NCBI RefSeq assembly: GCF_037975245.1
Contig: NC_092574.1
Coordinates: forward strand, 13,419,213 to 13,483,212
Length of the DNA stretch: 64,000 nucleotides
Direction of reading: 5' to 3'
Origin: Apostichopus japonicus
Lineage: Eukaryota; Echinodermata; Holothuroidea; Aspidochirotida; Stichopodidae
Shown here: positions 26,552 to 40,552 of the stretch, one piece after another
Layout of the letters: the number at the start of each line of letters is the position of its first letter
Position numbering within the stretch: the stretch's first letter is position 1
Position numbers and translations under genes: made by a program
Notes under the pieces: model-generated
Seen by the model: only the letters and a program-made list of their open reading frames with translations
What the model was told of the DNA's origin: nothing
The model's database searches: none

Positions 26552-29500
26552 TTGTATCAATTCCGCGGATTGATATCGACTCTATGCAATATAGTATACA
26601 TCGTTATCTTCTGAGCACCTTGGTCGGTCTATTTTATTAACTGTAAAATGGCTGCAGAAATTACCGTGTCATGTTTCACGGATAGCTGATATGCCTTCAT
26701 GGCTGGTACTGATGATGGAAATCCAGCACAGTCAGTAACGCGGAAGCAGTCCCTATCACGGGACAGTCATGCAGACAGGCAGGACCGAATAGCTTTGTCG
26801 CTATATGCCGATTATTGCAGTGTGCATGCGTAGTGCGTCACTTACTCTTAATAATATTGTTAGTGTTGGGAGCTTCCTTCTTCATACCTCTAACATTTAC
26901 AGATTTAGTGAAGCCTCTGTGAGAAAGTCTAGCGATGATTAGATTTTTAGCGAATCATTTACGTCTTATGCAGAGAAGAAGAAGAAGATGGTTCAATCGA
27001 ATATATCACTACACGGGGCTTTCAATTATTCAGGTCGGCTGTCACTTTGTTTATAAACAAAACAGGAAACGAGATCTAAAAACATTGAGGGGGGGGGGGG
27101 GGCAGAAAAGTTTCATCACCGTTACCCGCGACTTCTATGGCAATTAGTCTAGTTTTCTTGAATTGAACTTGATGTAAACGGTATGACATTTACATGTATA
27201 TATATATATTTTTTTATCTCACGATGACAGTCATTGGCGTTCAATAAATATGTAGTTTTCTGGGAAAAGACATGTAATTGACATTTGTTAAAAATTACTA
27301 ATTCGAAAAATGTTATATATAATAGGCCTATATATTGAATATATTTGTATGTTTTTATTATGCGGAACTTTAATTAATTCAGCAGTTTCTTGAGTTTACA
27401 CTGCACCAATCTAAAACTTTGCAAGCAAGTTTCTGACATTTAAGGAATGAAGGAGAAGTCGAAGAAGCATCGTCTGTTGCTATCGAAATTACTTGTAGTT
27501 GTTTTCACGATAAACGTGCAAGAAACAAAAAAATCACAGTATTATAACCATCAAAGTAGTTAGACTAATGCAAGACGCTTTCCAGAACATTGTCAATTCT
27601 CAAACTTGGTAACCACTTAAGCATATCTAGCTATTTTGAATCTAATCTCTATAAATAAAATAAAAATCTTACACTCTGTAGCTTTGAATGGTCATCTATC
27701 AAGTCACGAAATAAGATATTGAAGTTTATAAGATGTTTTTTCGTTGGCCTTTTTTAGTTTAAACTGAAAAATAATACGGAACTGGTTAGATATTTACCTA
27801 CGCCTTTCTTTATAGTAATACATGTTGGTTTTTCAGAATGGATCAACTGTGATTAATACCCACTACACACTTATCTGGGCATGTCTATCCAGGCGAACTG
27901 GCTTTTGGACTGATCGATTATTCCCGCGGGGTGTCAAATGTTTTACAAAAAAAAAACAAGTGCGTTGGTGTCATTTACGGCAAGTTTCTAGAGTATGTAC
28001 TAAAATACTGCAGTAATAACGTATTAAATGTAAAATATATATGTTAAAATATGTCTGTAAAGTACAAAGATTGTTTTAAGTGAATTATGACATCATATAT
28101 CATACAATATGTATTCCTCTGTCGCATACAGCGAATCGCCAAGTCGATTATTCACCTTAAACGTTTCTCATATTGTTTGTGCTATGTAAATGCAGTGAAA
28201 AGCTCATACTACTGGTCGTTGAATCAAAGGTAACTAATTCAGAGACAGCAGAACTTGTTCTGTATTTATTGAACTACAAAATAAAATAACAGATTATCGC
28301 TGCTTTATGAGACCGAATATATGCGCTTACCCAGGTGAAGGTCACATCACTTGATACTCTGTAAGTATCAACGATTGGACCGTCAAGAACGTCTTGAGTC
28401 TTTTTTTTAAGGCATTGAATTTTAAATAGGCCTCGCTTAACACACATCATTAAACATACACATTAATGTAACATACATATTAATGTAAAGGTAAATGAAC
28501 AACGGAAGACTAATGACTGGGATATTATAACAATCTTAAAAAGGGTGCAAAGAGTGCAGATAGTGCAAGGGTTCAAAGAGTGCAAAGAGGCAAAGAATGC
28601 AAAAATGAGTTACGAGCTCTAGGCTCCAGGAAGTGATTTAACCAGTCCATTCTTGGTTGTATATAGATGGATCGAAATTGAACGGGGTGGGGGGGGGGGG
28701 GGTGTGGAGGGGTAACCCCCGGTTCAGTGGCATAGCCAGAAGGGGTGGGGCAGGTGGCAGGGGGACGATAAAAATCTCCATTTGGGTGAATATAATATAA
28801 AGAAATGAGATACATAAGTGTACCTACACACGAGTAATATTATGTATTTGTAAATGTTTTGATACAGGGACGGTAGTCACCGGAAGTACGTGGGAGGAAT
28901 GGGGGGGGGGGGGAGGCGTGCCTCCCCTCTTACGTATCCTCTCCCCTTTCCTCTAATGTGCTTCCAAGTAGCTCACATTTGATAACATACGACGCATTCA
29001 AAGTTGTATACTGTCAACTTTGAAGATTGTTTTACACAAAATAGTAGATAAATTGATGTCAATAATAACACCATTTCGCATCTAAGCATCTTTACTGCTG
29101 TGTTATTTAGTCAATAATTGTTCAAGTTAGGTCTTTCATTTCCATTACAATACCCGCAGCTTATAACAGAGGGTACATAACCTATATGGTGTAAAGGAAT
29201 GTTATTTCAATACTAGCGTTAATTAGTTCGATGAATTCTTCGACTCTTTATAAACTGGAGAACATTGTCTTTGACCTTAAACACCACAAAGGCGACCCGT
29301 CTTCCCAGGTTCCTGGGATGCAAATATACTGTGGCTTCTGACTGGCGACCCCAAAAGATAATGCTAATCGAAGTTCGCCAAACAAACGAGAATACTGTGT
29401 ATGCCGTATTTCCCATTTATTATTAGGATTTATGAAAAGACCTTAAATCTTAAATATCAACGACTAAATTTATGAGAAGTTTTTTTTTTTTTTCATTAAC

Positions 29501-31356
29501 TCCAAGTAATTTCAGTCGCCACTGCGCGCAATGGGAACAACCATTTTATTGTGATGGAAAATAATTAAAATTATTCTTGCACAGTGATTTTGTGGATAAA
29601 CCAGAGAGAGTTTGTTGTAAACAAAAGCTAACCTAAAGTTCTTACATTTCGCCAACAGTAATCACACTTTCTTGTATTCGCTCATGCGTGGGCCACAAAC
29701 TGATGCACTAATGATTGAGTTTGACACCTGACGGAAGGCCAGTTAAAGCAATACCTTAAGGTTAAGCGATAACTTCCATCTTGGCTGGTGGTTGTTTATT
29801 AACTTTTTTTTTAAGAGTTCAAGCTGTTACATGCGCTTATAAAAAAAAAATTGGGCAGTATACCGAGATTTATGGACTTGCGTAGGCGACAGATTTTGTT
29901 TAGATTTGCAAGAAGCAAAAACTAAATTCTGTTCAACAGCTTCCATAGAGGACATGGTCTTCCGAGGTTACTTATCACCAGCAAAAAAAAGATTGAATGG
30001 TGTAAATGGTGGGGGAGGGGTGTGGGAGGGGGTTGCTGGAGACTCAGTTGGCGTGATTGCATTGGCAACCTGGCTTAGCGACTAATACGCTAATAGATTT
30101 ATATCAAGTTAGAGACTCGAAATATGAAAACTACCGGACTGTGTGCAATTCTGATGAATTGTTTTCATTTTTGATCTTGACATATACCAATGGCGTTATT
30201 AATGCCAGTCTGTAGTCACTACCATTTGTGCTTGCCTTGGCCACTATATTTGCGAAAGTACCCTTCCTATACGATTTGTTGCACAATAAATTAGAGCACA
30301 ATACAAGCCATACGAAGCTATTCTCTTGTGTTGAGAAATTAGTATACATCAAAGGTCGCTTTATAGTTCTGCGAGGAATATATATCGCGGTTACACTGGT
30401 TAACGAAGCCTATATCTTTCTCAAACATATAATGGATTTTTTTTCTCTTTTCTCCCCAAAAATTTTAACGGTTTACTTTGCATGGGCAATGTTATTAGTT
30501 TTGGCATTTTGATAACTGACTTTATTTTACCTTGCCGTATATATATCAATGTTAGAATCATGTTTCTAAATGCGTCTCTTCTCTTTCCATACTTATTAGA
30601 GGATGCTGATGAAAAATGTGTCACCAATTAAACCAGAAGCTACGGTTGTTAATCTATGATTGTTTGAAAGGGATATTCCAGTGTAGCTGCAGTTGATTGC
30701 GTAACAAAGAATATGCCTGCATATATTGTCCTTCATATCTACATCTACATTTAGTTTTGTATATTATGAAAGATAATGAATTTTAATAATTTTTCTTTGT
30801 TGTTTTTTAAAAATATGATAATATTGTGTGAAGGCATATTGCTAGAGTAGGTTGTGTGTGAATTATTTTATCATAGCAATTGAGCTGAACATATGTTTGC
30901 TTTATAATATTTAGGTCATTTACCCATCGACGCTAACAACAGTTTGACACATTGAAATCTAAACAAACTTTCCAAATGTATCACATTTCAAGGATGAATC
31001 AACAAGAAGATTATAGGAAAGTAAATCCATAGACCACATTCTGCGACTTTTCCTATTGTTAAGGAGTCGAGTATAGGTTACATTCAACCAACCATATCTC
31101 GAGTGTTAGGGAAAGTTTAAATAAAGAAACAGCTCAATGCTTGAAAGCACCTAACAATACGATGTCATTTATGAATATGCATGGTTCAATTGATTTACTT
31201 CGTGTGAAGTGGGCACTTGGTCGTGTGACAACTTTCAACATGGATTGTACGAGCATTCATACATACCGACACTTATACAAAGAGGCTTTCGACAGGTATT
31301 TATCACTGTAAATCCGTGATGCATCATTTTGTGTGTGTGCATGTTCGTCTGCATTG

Positions 31357-31358
<2 letters not shown>
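26552..31358. other. repeat-poor stretch with hAT-end-like fragments
   Basis: I see no supported gene. G-runs lie near 27089-27102, 28688-28702 and 28901-28914. CAGTGGCATAGCCAGAAGGG at 28735 resembles hAT-type terminal repeats followed by a G-rich tract. CAGGGACGG near 28865 may be a similar end. ATAACACCATTTCGCATCTAA near 29066-29086 resembles ATAGCACCATTTTGCATCTA near 19861-19880, just after the hAT relic, so the two regions may share a repeat. GTGCAAAGAGTGC-like cryptic repeats occur at about 28545-28605. Confidence 0.45.

Positions 31359-31405
<47 letters not shown>
31359..31405. repeat. (TA)n microsatellite
   Basis: This is a nearly pure TA tract of about 47 bp. Confidence 0.95.
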
Positions 31406-31408
<3 letters not shown>

Positions 31409-33148
31409 GAGCACAGTGCTTATAAGCATGTTATCAAAGATATCTAGGTTGTCTAATACGAAGATGCATGGTTGCTTTTATAGATTGCCTATAATGTAAA
31501 AAACAACAGTGTCTTTCAATGAAATCACGTAACAAAATGTATGGAAGAGAAATGTTTCGAGGTGAATTAAACATGATCTCCGGATATTGCGGAAACATTG
31601 CTTCATTACATTATCCATCACTGTCAGGCTCTACATTCATGGACTACTATTTGTTTTGTCCATCTCATGGCAAACTGTGCAGCTATATTATGTTGCGAGC
31701 ACTTCAGGTATATATTTTGATATCAGCGAAAATTCAATTCAATTATTTACTGTTGTCTCAATTGAAATAACTAGAAGCCATCGATTTTCTTCTTCTTCTA
31801 TAAACAGTCTGATAAAATACGATATATAGTTTTCGCTTCTCAGTACTGAAGTATACACTCTAATCACGTTCTCAAGAGAGACAGGAGGTCTAGGCGAGTC
31901 ACTTAAGAGCCTGGTAATAGATGGGGGCACCGTTAGGTATTCAAACAATGAGAACGATGCCTGTATACCTATAGATATCCATTCAGCCTCATATATCCTT
32001 GTGTTGCCCTCGCGTTAGCTTTTACCTCTACATTTGAAATAAGTGAGAACAAAGCCAAGCTCTTGTCCTATTATGTTTATTAATTGACGCGAAACACTTA
32101 GTAGCTGTTGGATATCACGTGATATAGCTATGTACTTAAACCATACAAGGTCACAGTGATAAGATCTTACTCTCCCTTTAACCAATTGTCCTTCGGAACT
32201 CTCATCTGGTACTTATTCCATTTTCTCAAGTACTGTATCATCGCAAATCATCTTACCAGGTAAAACAACACTATTATTCCTTTTTTTACTCTGATATATC
32301 ACTATATAACTATATGCATGTCACTGGGACGTAGAGAGAGTCTACAACTGAGTCCTTTTAAACCTTAAAAGTAGTATGTGTGGTAGGTCAAAGTTGAGAG
32401 AAATGAACTCGAGATAGCAATATATATAGGTATATTTTGTATTGGTATAAATGTAGTTACCCTGTTCTACAGGTCTTAGTGATGTGCTGCAGTTATAGTG
32501 AGGATCCTGTCATTTGGATAACAGCGTATGTGTCTGTATGATAGATGTTAACTCAGACACAATTCAGCAGGCTGGGGTGTGTTCTCAATGTGTATCGCGT
32601 ATTCCGCTACGTAAATGGACGAAATTAGTATAATGAGTTATAGTGTTATGCACTTGAACTGGGAACTTCCGAGTTCTTTTCAAGGCATATCATCAACAGA
32701 AAGCTAATTAGACCTACATCGTCCACATCATGTGTACCTTACGAGGGAACAGCTATGATAGGTTGCATATGCTGGAATGCCACTAGTTTTATTTGTTCAG
32801 CTAAATTGTCCAAATTTGACCACTTCAGTGACCAGGCAATTCATATACCATATGTACTCATGCTAGAAAAGTACAATCACCGGCCTTTGTCCGTTATAAC
32901 GAGTGCATCTGCACTCTCTACATGGGATGTATAATTTGAGCAATAAAACGCGTTCCGTGATTTTAATGGTATATTTGTCATGAATCAAGTGCACTGGATC
33001 GCAAATTATTACTACACGTGGTGCAAATCTTCTCTTTCGCTTCGACACGAGTAGCTTATGTTGTCATGATTATGTTAGCATCCGGGTAGATTCCGGTAGA
33101 TTCGTATTGCTCGCCTGCTGCATGTCGAGATACTTCAACATACAGGTA
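31406..33148. other. no recognisable gene
   Basis: This is AT-rich sequence. Two overlapping short + ORFs near 31.5-31.8 kb carry no recognisable motif. Nothing else is supported. Confidence 0.55.
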
Positions 33149-33715
33149 CCAATGTACCCCGTCAGAACCGGAAGTAAGGGTCAGATATACGTGCCCTCTC
33201 TATAGTGTGATTCATGCCGTTACACTAATACTAAAGACATGGACCAATGTACCCCATCAGAACCGGAAGTAAGGGTCAGATATACGTGCCCTCTCTATAG
33301 TGTGATTCATGCCGTTACACTAATACTAAAGACATGGACCAATGTACCCCATCAGAACCGGAAGTAAGGATCAGGTATACATGCCCTCTCTATAGCATGA
33401 TTCATGCCGTTAATCTAATACTAAAGACATGGACCAATGTACCCCATCAGAACCGGAAGAAAGGGTCAGATATACGTGCCCTCTCTATAGTGTGATTCAT
33501 GCCGTTACACTAATACTAAAGACATGGACCAATGTACCCCATCAGAACCGGAAGTAAGGGTCAGATATACGTGCTCTCTCTATAAAGCATGATTTATGCC
33601 GTTACATTAATATTAAATACATGTGCCAATGTACCCCATCAGAACCGGGAGAAAGAATCAGGTATACATGGTCTCTCTATATATGATAGCATGGTTTATG
33701 CCGTTACACTTAACA
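33149..33715 (+). repeat. 95-bp tandem repeat, six units
   Basis: Units begin at 33149, 33244, 33339, 33434, 33529 and 33626. The first five starts are exactly 95 bp apart and the last step is 97. Each unit runs CCAATGTACCCCATCAGAAC, CGGAAGTAAGGGTCAGATAT, then a CCCTCTCTATAG block and ACACTAATACTAAAGACATG. Units 1 and 2 are nearly identical, while the sixth is diverged. The ORF over this region is a repeat artefact. Confidence 0.95.
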
Positions 33716-34865
33716 GCCAGAGATCTGACCTCGTGACCTTTGATTTTTTTTACCGATTGTGCATATCATTACGTTTGAATTACGGTGGTCGCGTAAGGTT
33801 GGAGTTTTCCGATTGCCATAGATTGCCAAATATGATTCATAATGCCCAAAAAAGACACCTGCGCGTAGAAAACAAAAACAATATTAAATGCATAGGTGGA
33901 ATGTTATGTTGAAATTTCGTAAACATTGACGGTCAAATTAGCCCAAGAAAATACGATAGCAGTTCCACGATGCTTAAAAATCGCTTCTAAAAAACGATTA
34001 AGCATGAAAACAACTCGTAAGGGACCCGAATATTACATTAAGTGAAATTCCTTTTAGATTTTGTCCCATCAAGAACGGCAAACATCTTAAGACGGCTATT
34101 CACAGTTTGTAAAGAAGCAGATTATGCGTTGCGTCAGATTGGCTGGCGGCCATATTGAATATCGACTTGAAGTTAGCACAGTAGTTCAGCTGAACATTGT
34201 CTCTCGTGTATTGATCGCATGTGTAAACAATCCATTCCATCGTTTCGCATCAGATGAAGGTAGGGATGAGTAGATAGAATGTAAAATGCAATTTTAAATC
34301 TCATCAACTTCAACTTCAACATAGTTGACATACACTTCGAGAGCAGTGGCATGAGGAGAGGTGGGAAGTGGAGATGGGTGGTGGGTAAGAGTGACATAGC
34401 TAGGTGAGGCTCATGGGAACAATATCCCAACTTAAACGGGCAATGGCCTTAATTAATTTATTTCATGGGAATTCTGAAGTAAAGTTTATTATGTATGTAT
34501 ACATGCTTAGCCACTCCCCCCATCCACCATTGGGAGCATTTCATTTTTTAAAACACCTGGTTGCTTATCTATTTAATCATAGGCGGACAATGACCCACAC
34601 CAATCAAAGAAAAAATATGCAACTTTGAATTCCTTTTCAACATTGTTATTCATTGATAGAATATTTTAATGGCAAGTAAAAAATGATATTAATACAAACA
34701 AGGAGAATATTCCCACAAGTTTAAGTACATGGAATGGTAATATGAAAACAAAGAAACATGAAGCGGGTTATAGCAACGATTTTTCTCCCACATATGCTAA
34801 TATGACATCAATCAAGTGCTGCCAGCGGTAAAAAAAACATGTTTTAGAATAAACCACTCACCAAA

Positions 34866-35560
34866 GACCTCACTCATTACCACTACATAGCAGCAATTCT
34901 GACTAGGCCAAGAGAGACTGGCTAGAGTTGTTTTGAACAAGGCTCAAAGCATATGCAATGTTACACTCCAGCAATAACTACACACATGCAAATTATGAGA
35001 AGTAATGCTGCCCCCCCCCCCAAAAAATGGAAGGTTCTTCAGACTCCACTCATTACAACTGCAGTGCAGCAATCCTTAATAGGTCAATGGACCTGGGTAC
35101 TGTTTGATTTTGAGCTGAGTTCCTATAGTGAATGTAAGGTGTTCACCACTGAAGCATATGAACCACACAGCGCTACCCAAATGTGAGAATGATGAGCAGT
35201 TATGTGTTCTTTCTCAATACTAGCAGAAAATGACCTATAGGTGAGATCTTTATACTAGCATAAGCTGAAGCACCAACTGGACAGCAAATAAAGCTTTCTC
35301 ACTTCACATGGGGATATTACCAGGTCTAATTAGTGATTCCAGTCATTAGCACTGCCTTGCAGCGAGTCTGAATATGTCATGAAACCTTAGTGGTATAATC
35401 CAGCATCACCAAGAAGCAGAAAATAACCTATAGGTGAGATCTTCTATACAAGTATAAAGAATCACAAGGCAAGATGTGTGCACAACATTTTCTTTTGCAA
35501 ATACAGAAGTATACAAATCATAGAATTCCACACAACTGCAGTGCTGCTGTGGCTAAATCC
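34866..35560. repeat. decayed dispersed/tandem repeat, roughly 180-bp spacing
   Basis: CACTCATTACCACTACATAG, CACTCATTACAACTGCAGTG, CAGTCATTAGCACTGCCTTG and a CACAACTGCAGTGCTGC relative occur near 34870, 35047, 35340 and 35530, each followed by GCAGC- or CTGCTG-type sequence. A second shared block, ACCTATAGGTGAGATCTT, occurs at about 35233 and 35428. The spacings (about 178, 293 and 190 bp) suggest an old tandem array with an insertion. Confidence 0.55.
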
Positions 35561-36223
35561 TAATCTACAACAGAATCTGTAACAAGTACTCTGCCAATAC
35601 TTAAAACTATATCATATTAAAACTTTAACAGATAGATAATAACTTGTACATGAAAGTTAGCACAAGTTTTTAATGAAAGGCACACCATCTCTGATACAAT
35701 TGCTATGAAAGCCAAACCATGCTTAGAAGTTAGAAGATAACATTTAGTGAGGAAGTTTATTACTTTGTATCAGTTTGACTATGTATTGATCTAGACATCT
35801 ATATGGTCAGGTTAGAATACATGTGTTACCAAATTGGTAAATGGCAGTGACAAAAATGACAGACACTGTATGTAAAATATCAAGATCTTAAAATAGGCCT
35901 ATGTGCAGGTAATTTGCAACTTTAAAATAATGGTTGGCTGACTGTGGTATGAAAGTATATGATAAGTAAACATAGAAATGAGTGAACGTCTTCAGCAGTA
36001 TAATAATATGTAATATATGATAAATACTTGGCCATAATGTTCAATATCTCTGTTAAGGTAATGAATGCATAAGTAGATAAGCACACTTCAGCAAAATAAC
36101 AAAAATAAACATAATCAAGGTACAACTAATGATTAAAATGATAATTAAAGTAAAGTGAAAGGAGTATAGTTGTACTGATGATTATGAAAACATAAGAGTA
36201 TATAATGTGCATCCACTTTTCGT

Positions 36224-36640
36224 ACTGATAAATGTTATATAGTTGTTCTACTAATAACAAATATGAAAGAAAGCATATATATTTTCCGTGACGACTGTGA
36301 CACTGATAAAAGTTTACAGCTGTTCAACTGTAAGTAATATATGACAAAAAGATAACCAAGGACAGAATTGTATACATGAACACTAGCAGATACGTGTGGC
36401 CACTTTGACACTGATAAAAGTAATATGGCTGTTCTAGGTAGTACTGTATATCTAATGAAGACAGAAAATCAAAAGGACACAGAAATAAATCTTTTAAATG
36501 AAATGGTATAATTATGTGAACCCTTATGAAACTGACAAAAGTAATATTGCAGTGCTACTGCAAGAAAGCATAGAATCAAGTGATACAATGAATACAAACA
36601 TAATTCTACAGTACTACTTGCAAGAAAGCAAGGCGACCTC
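36224..36640. repeat. decayed about 110-bp repeat
   Basis: ACTGATAAA(A)GTNATATNGCTGTTCTA-like blocks recur near 36224, 36303, 36410 and 36530, and CAAGAAAGCA recurs at about 36561 and 36622. Unit boundaries are unclear because of divergence. The 81-codon + ORF here has no recognised motif. Confidence 0.4.
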
Positions 36641-38485
36641 TTTGGCAAGGTGGAACCAAAGTAAACAAAATGGCGTCAATAGGTTGCGAATGTACCCACC
36701 AGGCAAGACTTTTTTATGTCGCGTTATGTATGGTTATGTATAGTTATTATAAGTGAAAAGAAGTTAAAAATTTCTCTGAAAAGATGTGCAGTGACTATAT
36801 GCACAATGAATATAGAAAGGTTTTGAGAAATATAGAATTGTGATATCCTTTAAAGCAAAGGAACAGGAATGATATTAGCAGTTTGTAGGCAAGTATAGCC
36901 TATAGAAAATGGCAAAAAAACGAGTATTAAATAAGAAACGGGTGTTACCACTTTAGCAAAGACTGACATAAAAGGTGTTGTGCAAACGATATGGAATAAT
37001 TTTGCAAACACGATTCATTACAAGTAAAACCAATGGTAACTTGTCTTGAGGCAGTTCAATGTACTGCTTCTTAATATGTATCTATTACTATAACAAAGAT
37101 AAAACCATATTTTGTCAAACACGTTCTGTTCTTTTCTTTTGACAAATGACAATATCTTTTAAAGAATACAAGATATGAAAAAAAAACTTTTCTTCAAAAC
37201 AGATACCAAATCATTCATGGAGAGGATTTCCCATGGAAGAAGGGTGTTCAAAGTGTTCAAAACTGACAGTTATACTACACATGTTTTAACATATCCATCT
37301 CAATTTCCTGTCTTCCCACCCCCTCCTACTAAAAAAAGAAACAGAGTAAAGATTCTGCATGCAGTTACTTGCTGTGTGGAGAATCACATATTTATTGCTT
37401 TCTTCATGTACTGGGCAATCTTTAACCAGTATACGAAGAATTGGAAATGTCTACTAAACACCAACACCCCCCGCCACCCAAAAGTGTGATAGTAAATGGA
37501 TTGGCAAAAACAGTCGCAAGTTACAGACAGTGCTTTTCTAAACCTTTCATAAGGAGTCACATGGAGGGGTGCAGAGTAATACTAAAAAAGTCCTGCCCAC
37601 TGCTGCCATATTGCCAGAGTTGCAATACATAGTTATAGCTCACTTTGAATATTGATATATAAAAAAAATACAATATACAGTACTCCTTGCAATCAACACG
37701 ATTTATGCACAAGGTTTACTGTAATATGAAAATTGACAATGTTTATCCAACTTGAAAAACACTATAGGCTTCTTTCAAAAGTGAACTTACTTTGTAGATT
37801 ATTGATCCCAACAAAACAAAAGGTTTCCCCGATGATGTGGTTAATCCAAATCGTAAACGTGACATCCTGCAATATTCCTGAGAAATTTTTGCAGAACACA
37901 ACACAAACTTTTTTTTTATTTCTTATCTGGAGTAATCAGCAAAAAGAGCAAAGGCTGGCAGTTTTAATTGCTTCTAAACAGGAAAAACGGGAAGACTAGA
38001 ACAAATTCTCTTCACCAATGAAGCACGTTTTGGTCTCCGAAATGTTGTTATAAGGTGCAGTAATCAAATAGACAAAAAGTCAAGCATTTGTCAGGATGCT
38101 TACATAACAGTCGAAGCTTTTTATACCACAACATTGGACGGAAACTAGTGACAGCTCAAATTTAGGTAAACACACCTCACTATTTTTCCCGCAAGTAACG
38201 TTCATTAATTCGTCGTCAATCGTATACCACAGCAGCTTGAGTTCGTCAAAATTCGGATATTTTCGGGGAAAAGGAATGTTTTGCGTCACACTTCAAGATT
38301 TTCAACGCTTCCGACAATTTCCTTATGTGGTGTCGATTTGGATTCGCGCAACTTCGCAAGCCGGAAGAGAGGAAGAGAATAGTTTAACTACTTCCGGTTC
38401 AACTTCTCGTGTCTAATAATTGCGCAATAACGGGGTTTTTTTTGGCTGAGGTCAGATCTTCGACTGATAACTTATGCATCTGCAC

Positions 38486-39000
38486 CGATGACCTCGTCAG
38501 AGCAAAGAAATAATATGAGGTATACATTCTCTCTCTTTAGAATGATAAATGCTGTGACACTAATACTAAAGACAAATCAAATTGTCAGGTATTACCCGCT
38601 CTCCCTGTAGAATGATACATGTTGTTACTGTTTTAAGTGATACACCTTAATAATATATTTACATGCTCTTCCTATAACTGTTAAGGTGAACATGCTGTAG
38701 CACTTAAACTAAAAATATGTATCTATGAACCCGTCAGAACAAAGATATGTTCGGGTATACATGCTTTATCTATCGGTAAACATGCTGTAACACTTACACT
38801 ACAAATACCTTCGACAATGAACCCAGTCACAACAAAGAAATGAATATGCTGTAACACTTACACTAGAAACCTGTATCTATGAACCCGTCAGAACAAAGAA
38901 ATATTCAGGTATATATGCTCTCACTATCGGTAGACATGCTATAACACATTACAAAACAAATTCGACAATGAACCCAGTCAGAACTAAGAAATATTCTAAT
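38486..39000 (+). repeat. diverged relatives of the 95-bp repeat
   Basis: GACACTAATACTAAAGACA here matches ACACTAATACTAAAGACA of the 33.1-kb units, and CTCGTCAGAGCAAAG, CCCGTCAGAACAAAG and CCCAGTCAGAACTAAG correspond to CCCATCAGAACCGGAAG. About five or six diverged units are visible, with the sub-blocks GGTATACAT, ATGCTGTAACACTTACACTA and TCTATGAACCCGTCAGAACA. Confidence 0.7.
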
Positions 39001-40500
39001 GTAAACGTTGCTAAGAAACATGATCATATAGCTATACATATTCACATGTAAAATATAACAGTGTTACACTATTGTTTTATTTGGCGACTTCAATTTCGAA
39101 CTGGTTTTATTTTTAGAAATTAAGAACAATAATGGCGTATCATTCTGACAGTGAACAGCTGTGTGAAACTATGAATTTCGAATGGAAGGTCTCATACATA
39201 ATATTTGACCAACAACTCCCAGATATGACAAGAGGGAGGGGGGTGAGGAAAATACAAAGCCGTGGTTATATTGAGAGAGGGATGACTCTCAAGTCTTTGG
39301 GCTCATTTACTAGATTCAAACTACAAAAGCTGCAATTACTATATCGATGTGGATTATTATAAGATTATTATAATAATTCCCATGTGATGTAATAATTGCA
39401 AGAAATGATAATATTATTGATGTACTACTATTGATATCATGAAATTAAGGACACAAAACGCACTGGAAGAATGATTAATTAGGTCATTGTATCCGATATT
39501 TCGTATATGGATGTCTCTCATTGTCCTTCCAAAGGATTCGGACCTTACAACTGTCATTCATATCTTCATTAAAACTATAAGAAAAAGTTTTTGTGCCAAA
39601 TTACCGACCTGCTCCCCCTCCACAACACCGCCATGTACTTGGATGAACCAGAGAGATGTCATTTAGAACAAAGAAAAGTGCGTTCTGAGAATGTCAAACC
39701 CTGCAGACAGGGGAAAAAAATCGAAGCATATATTCACTGAGGAATTCAAGAGGATTTCCTTCCCAAAATCATTATTCGTTATACTGCTCGAATGGGTCAA
39801 CGATCTATAGTCCAGAATTGCAAACAGATCTAATCATATTTAAGGAAAAGTTTTAGGCGATGCCCCGCGACTGGCTTCCGAAAATTTGATTTTCCTTTTT
39901 GCAAAACGAGATCCTCCAACTAAATTGTATAGTGGCTCGATAAAAAACGTTTTTTTTCCCTGAAAAGGTGTGTAACAACATTACGTGCTCCTCTTTACTT
40001 TCTGTGGAAATCAAAGTTAAAAAAAAAAATCAAAAAATTAATCGATAAAGTTTCTTCTTGGTACCTCATACGGACTGCATAGTTTCAAGGGTGAAAATGT
40101 ACAAGTTACATGCTTCATGAAATTTGCAATTCAACTAAATAGAAAACGCCTGAGTTGAATTCATCCGGTTTTACCAGTTTCTTCTGATTCTATTTCTCGT
40201 TTTGATTTTTTCAAATGAAGAAATAAAAATATCGAGGAATGTGTATAATTTGTCACGGTGTGTACAACAGTGATTTGATTTAATTATCAGCCGAGACCGG
40301 TCAGCGTGAAGTATACAGGACCTTATATTTTGTATTCAGAAAACCCGGTCGTTCATGTATCCAAGGGTTTACAACGACTGCTTCTGCGACATGCAACTGA
40401 ACTTCTGGTACAGTAATGGATTACAATGAACTTGTCTCGCCAAAAATATGAAAAACCAACATTTAATTATATGAAGTCACAGTACGTCGTGGAGAATTCT

Positions 40501-40504
<4 letters not shown>
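39001..40504. other. no recognisable gene
   Basis: This is AT-rich sequence. The 76-codon + ORF at 39132-39362 shows no motif. Nothing else is supported. Confidence 0.55.

Positions 40505-40543
<39 letters not shown>
40505..40543. repeat. (TA)n microsatellite at the edge of family T copy B
   Basis: This is a pure TA tract that runs directly into TAAATAAAAATCGTAATG, the left end of the repeat. TA-rich flanks are a feature of every copy in the window. Confidence 0.95.

Positions 40544-40552
<9 letters not shown>

Larger units (their letters stand above)
33721..38459. other. 4.7-kb block between related tandem arrays; no recognisable gene
   Basis: This stretch separates the 95-bp array from its diverged relatives at 38.5 kb. 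AGATCTGACCTC stands at the left border (33721-33732) and its inverse at the right border (38448-38459), so it might be an insertion, though similarity does not extend inward. Inside are two families of decayed repeats, listed separately, and otherwise AT-rich DNA. The ORFs here (up to about 104 codons) show no motif. The segment near 38180-38289 on the minus strand ends in a donor-like GTGTGT but has no ATG. Confidence 0.4.

Noticed and set aside
37175-37489. 104-codon + ORF
   Set aside because: It has no motif, a biased AT-rich composition and a poly-A start, which is the expected length for a chance ORF in such DNA.
38080-38289. First coding exon on the minus strand ending in a GTGTGT donor
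   Set aside because: The frame has no ATG at its start (it begins at GTG after a TGA), and there is no other support.
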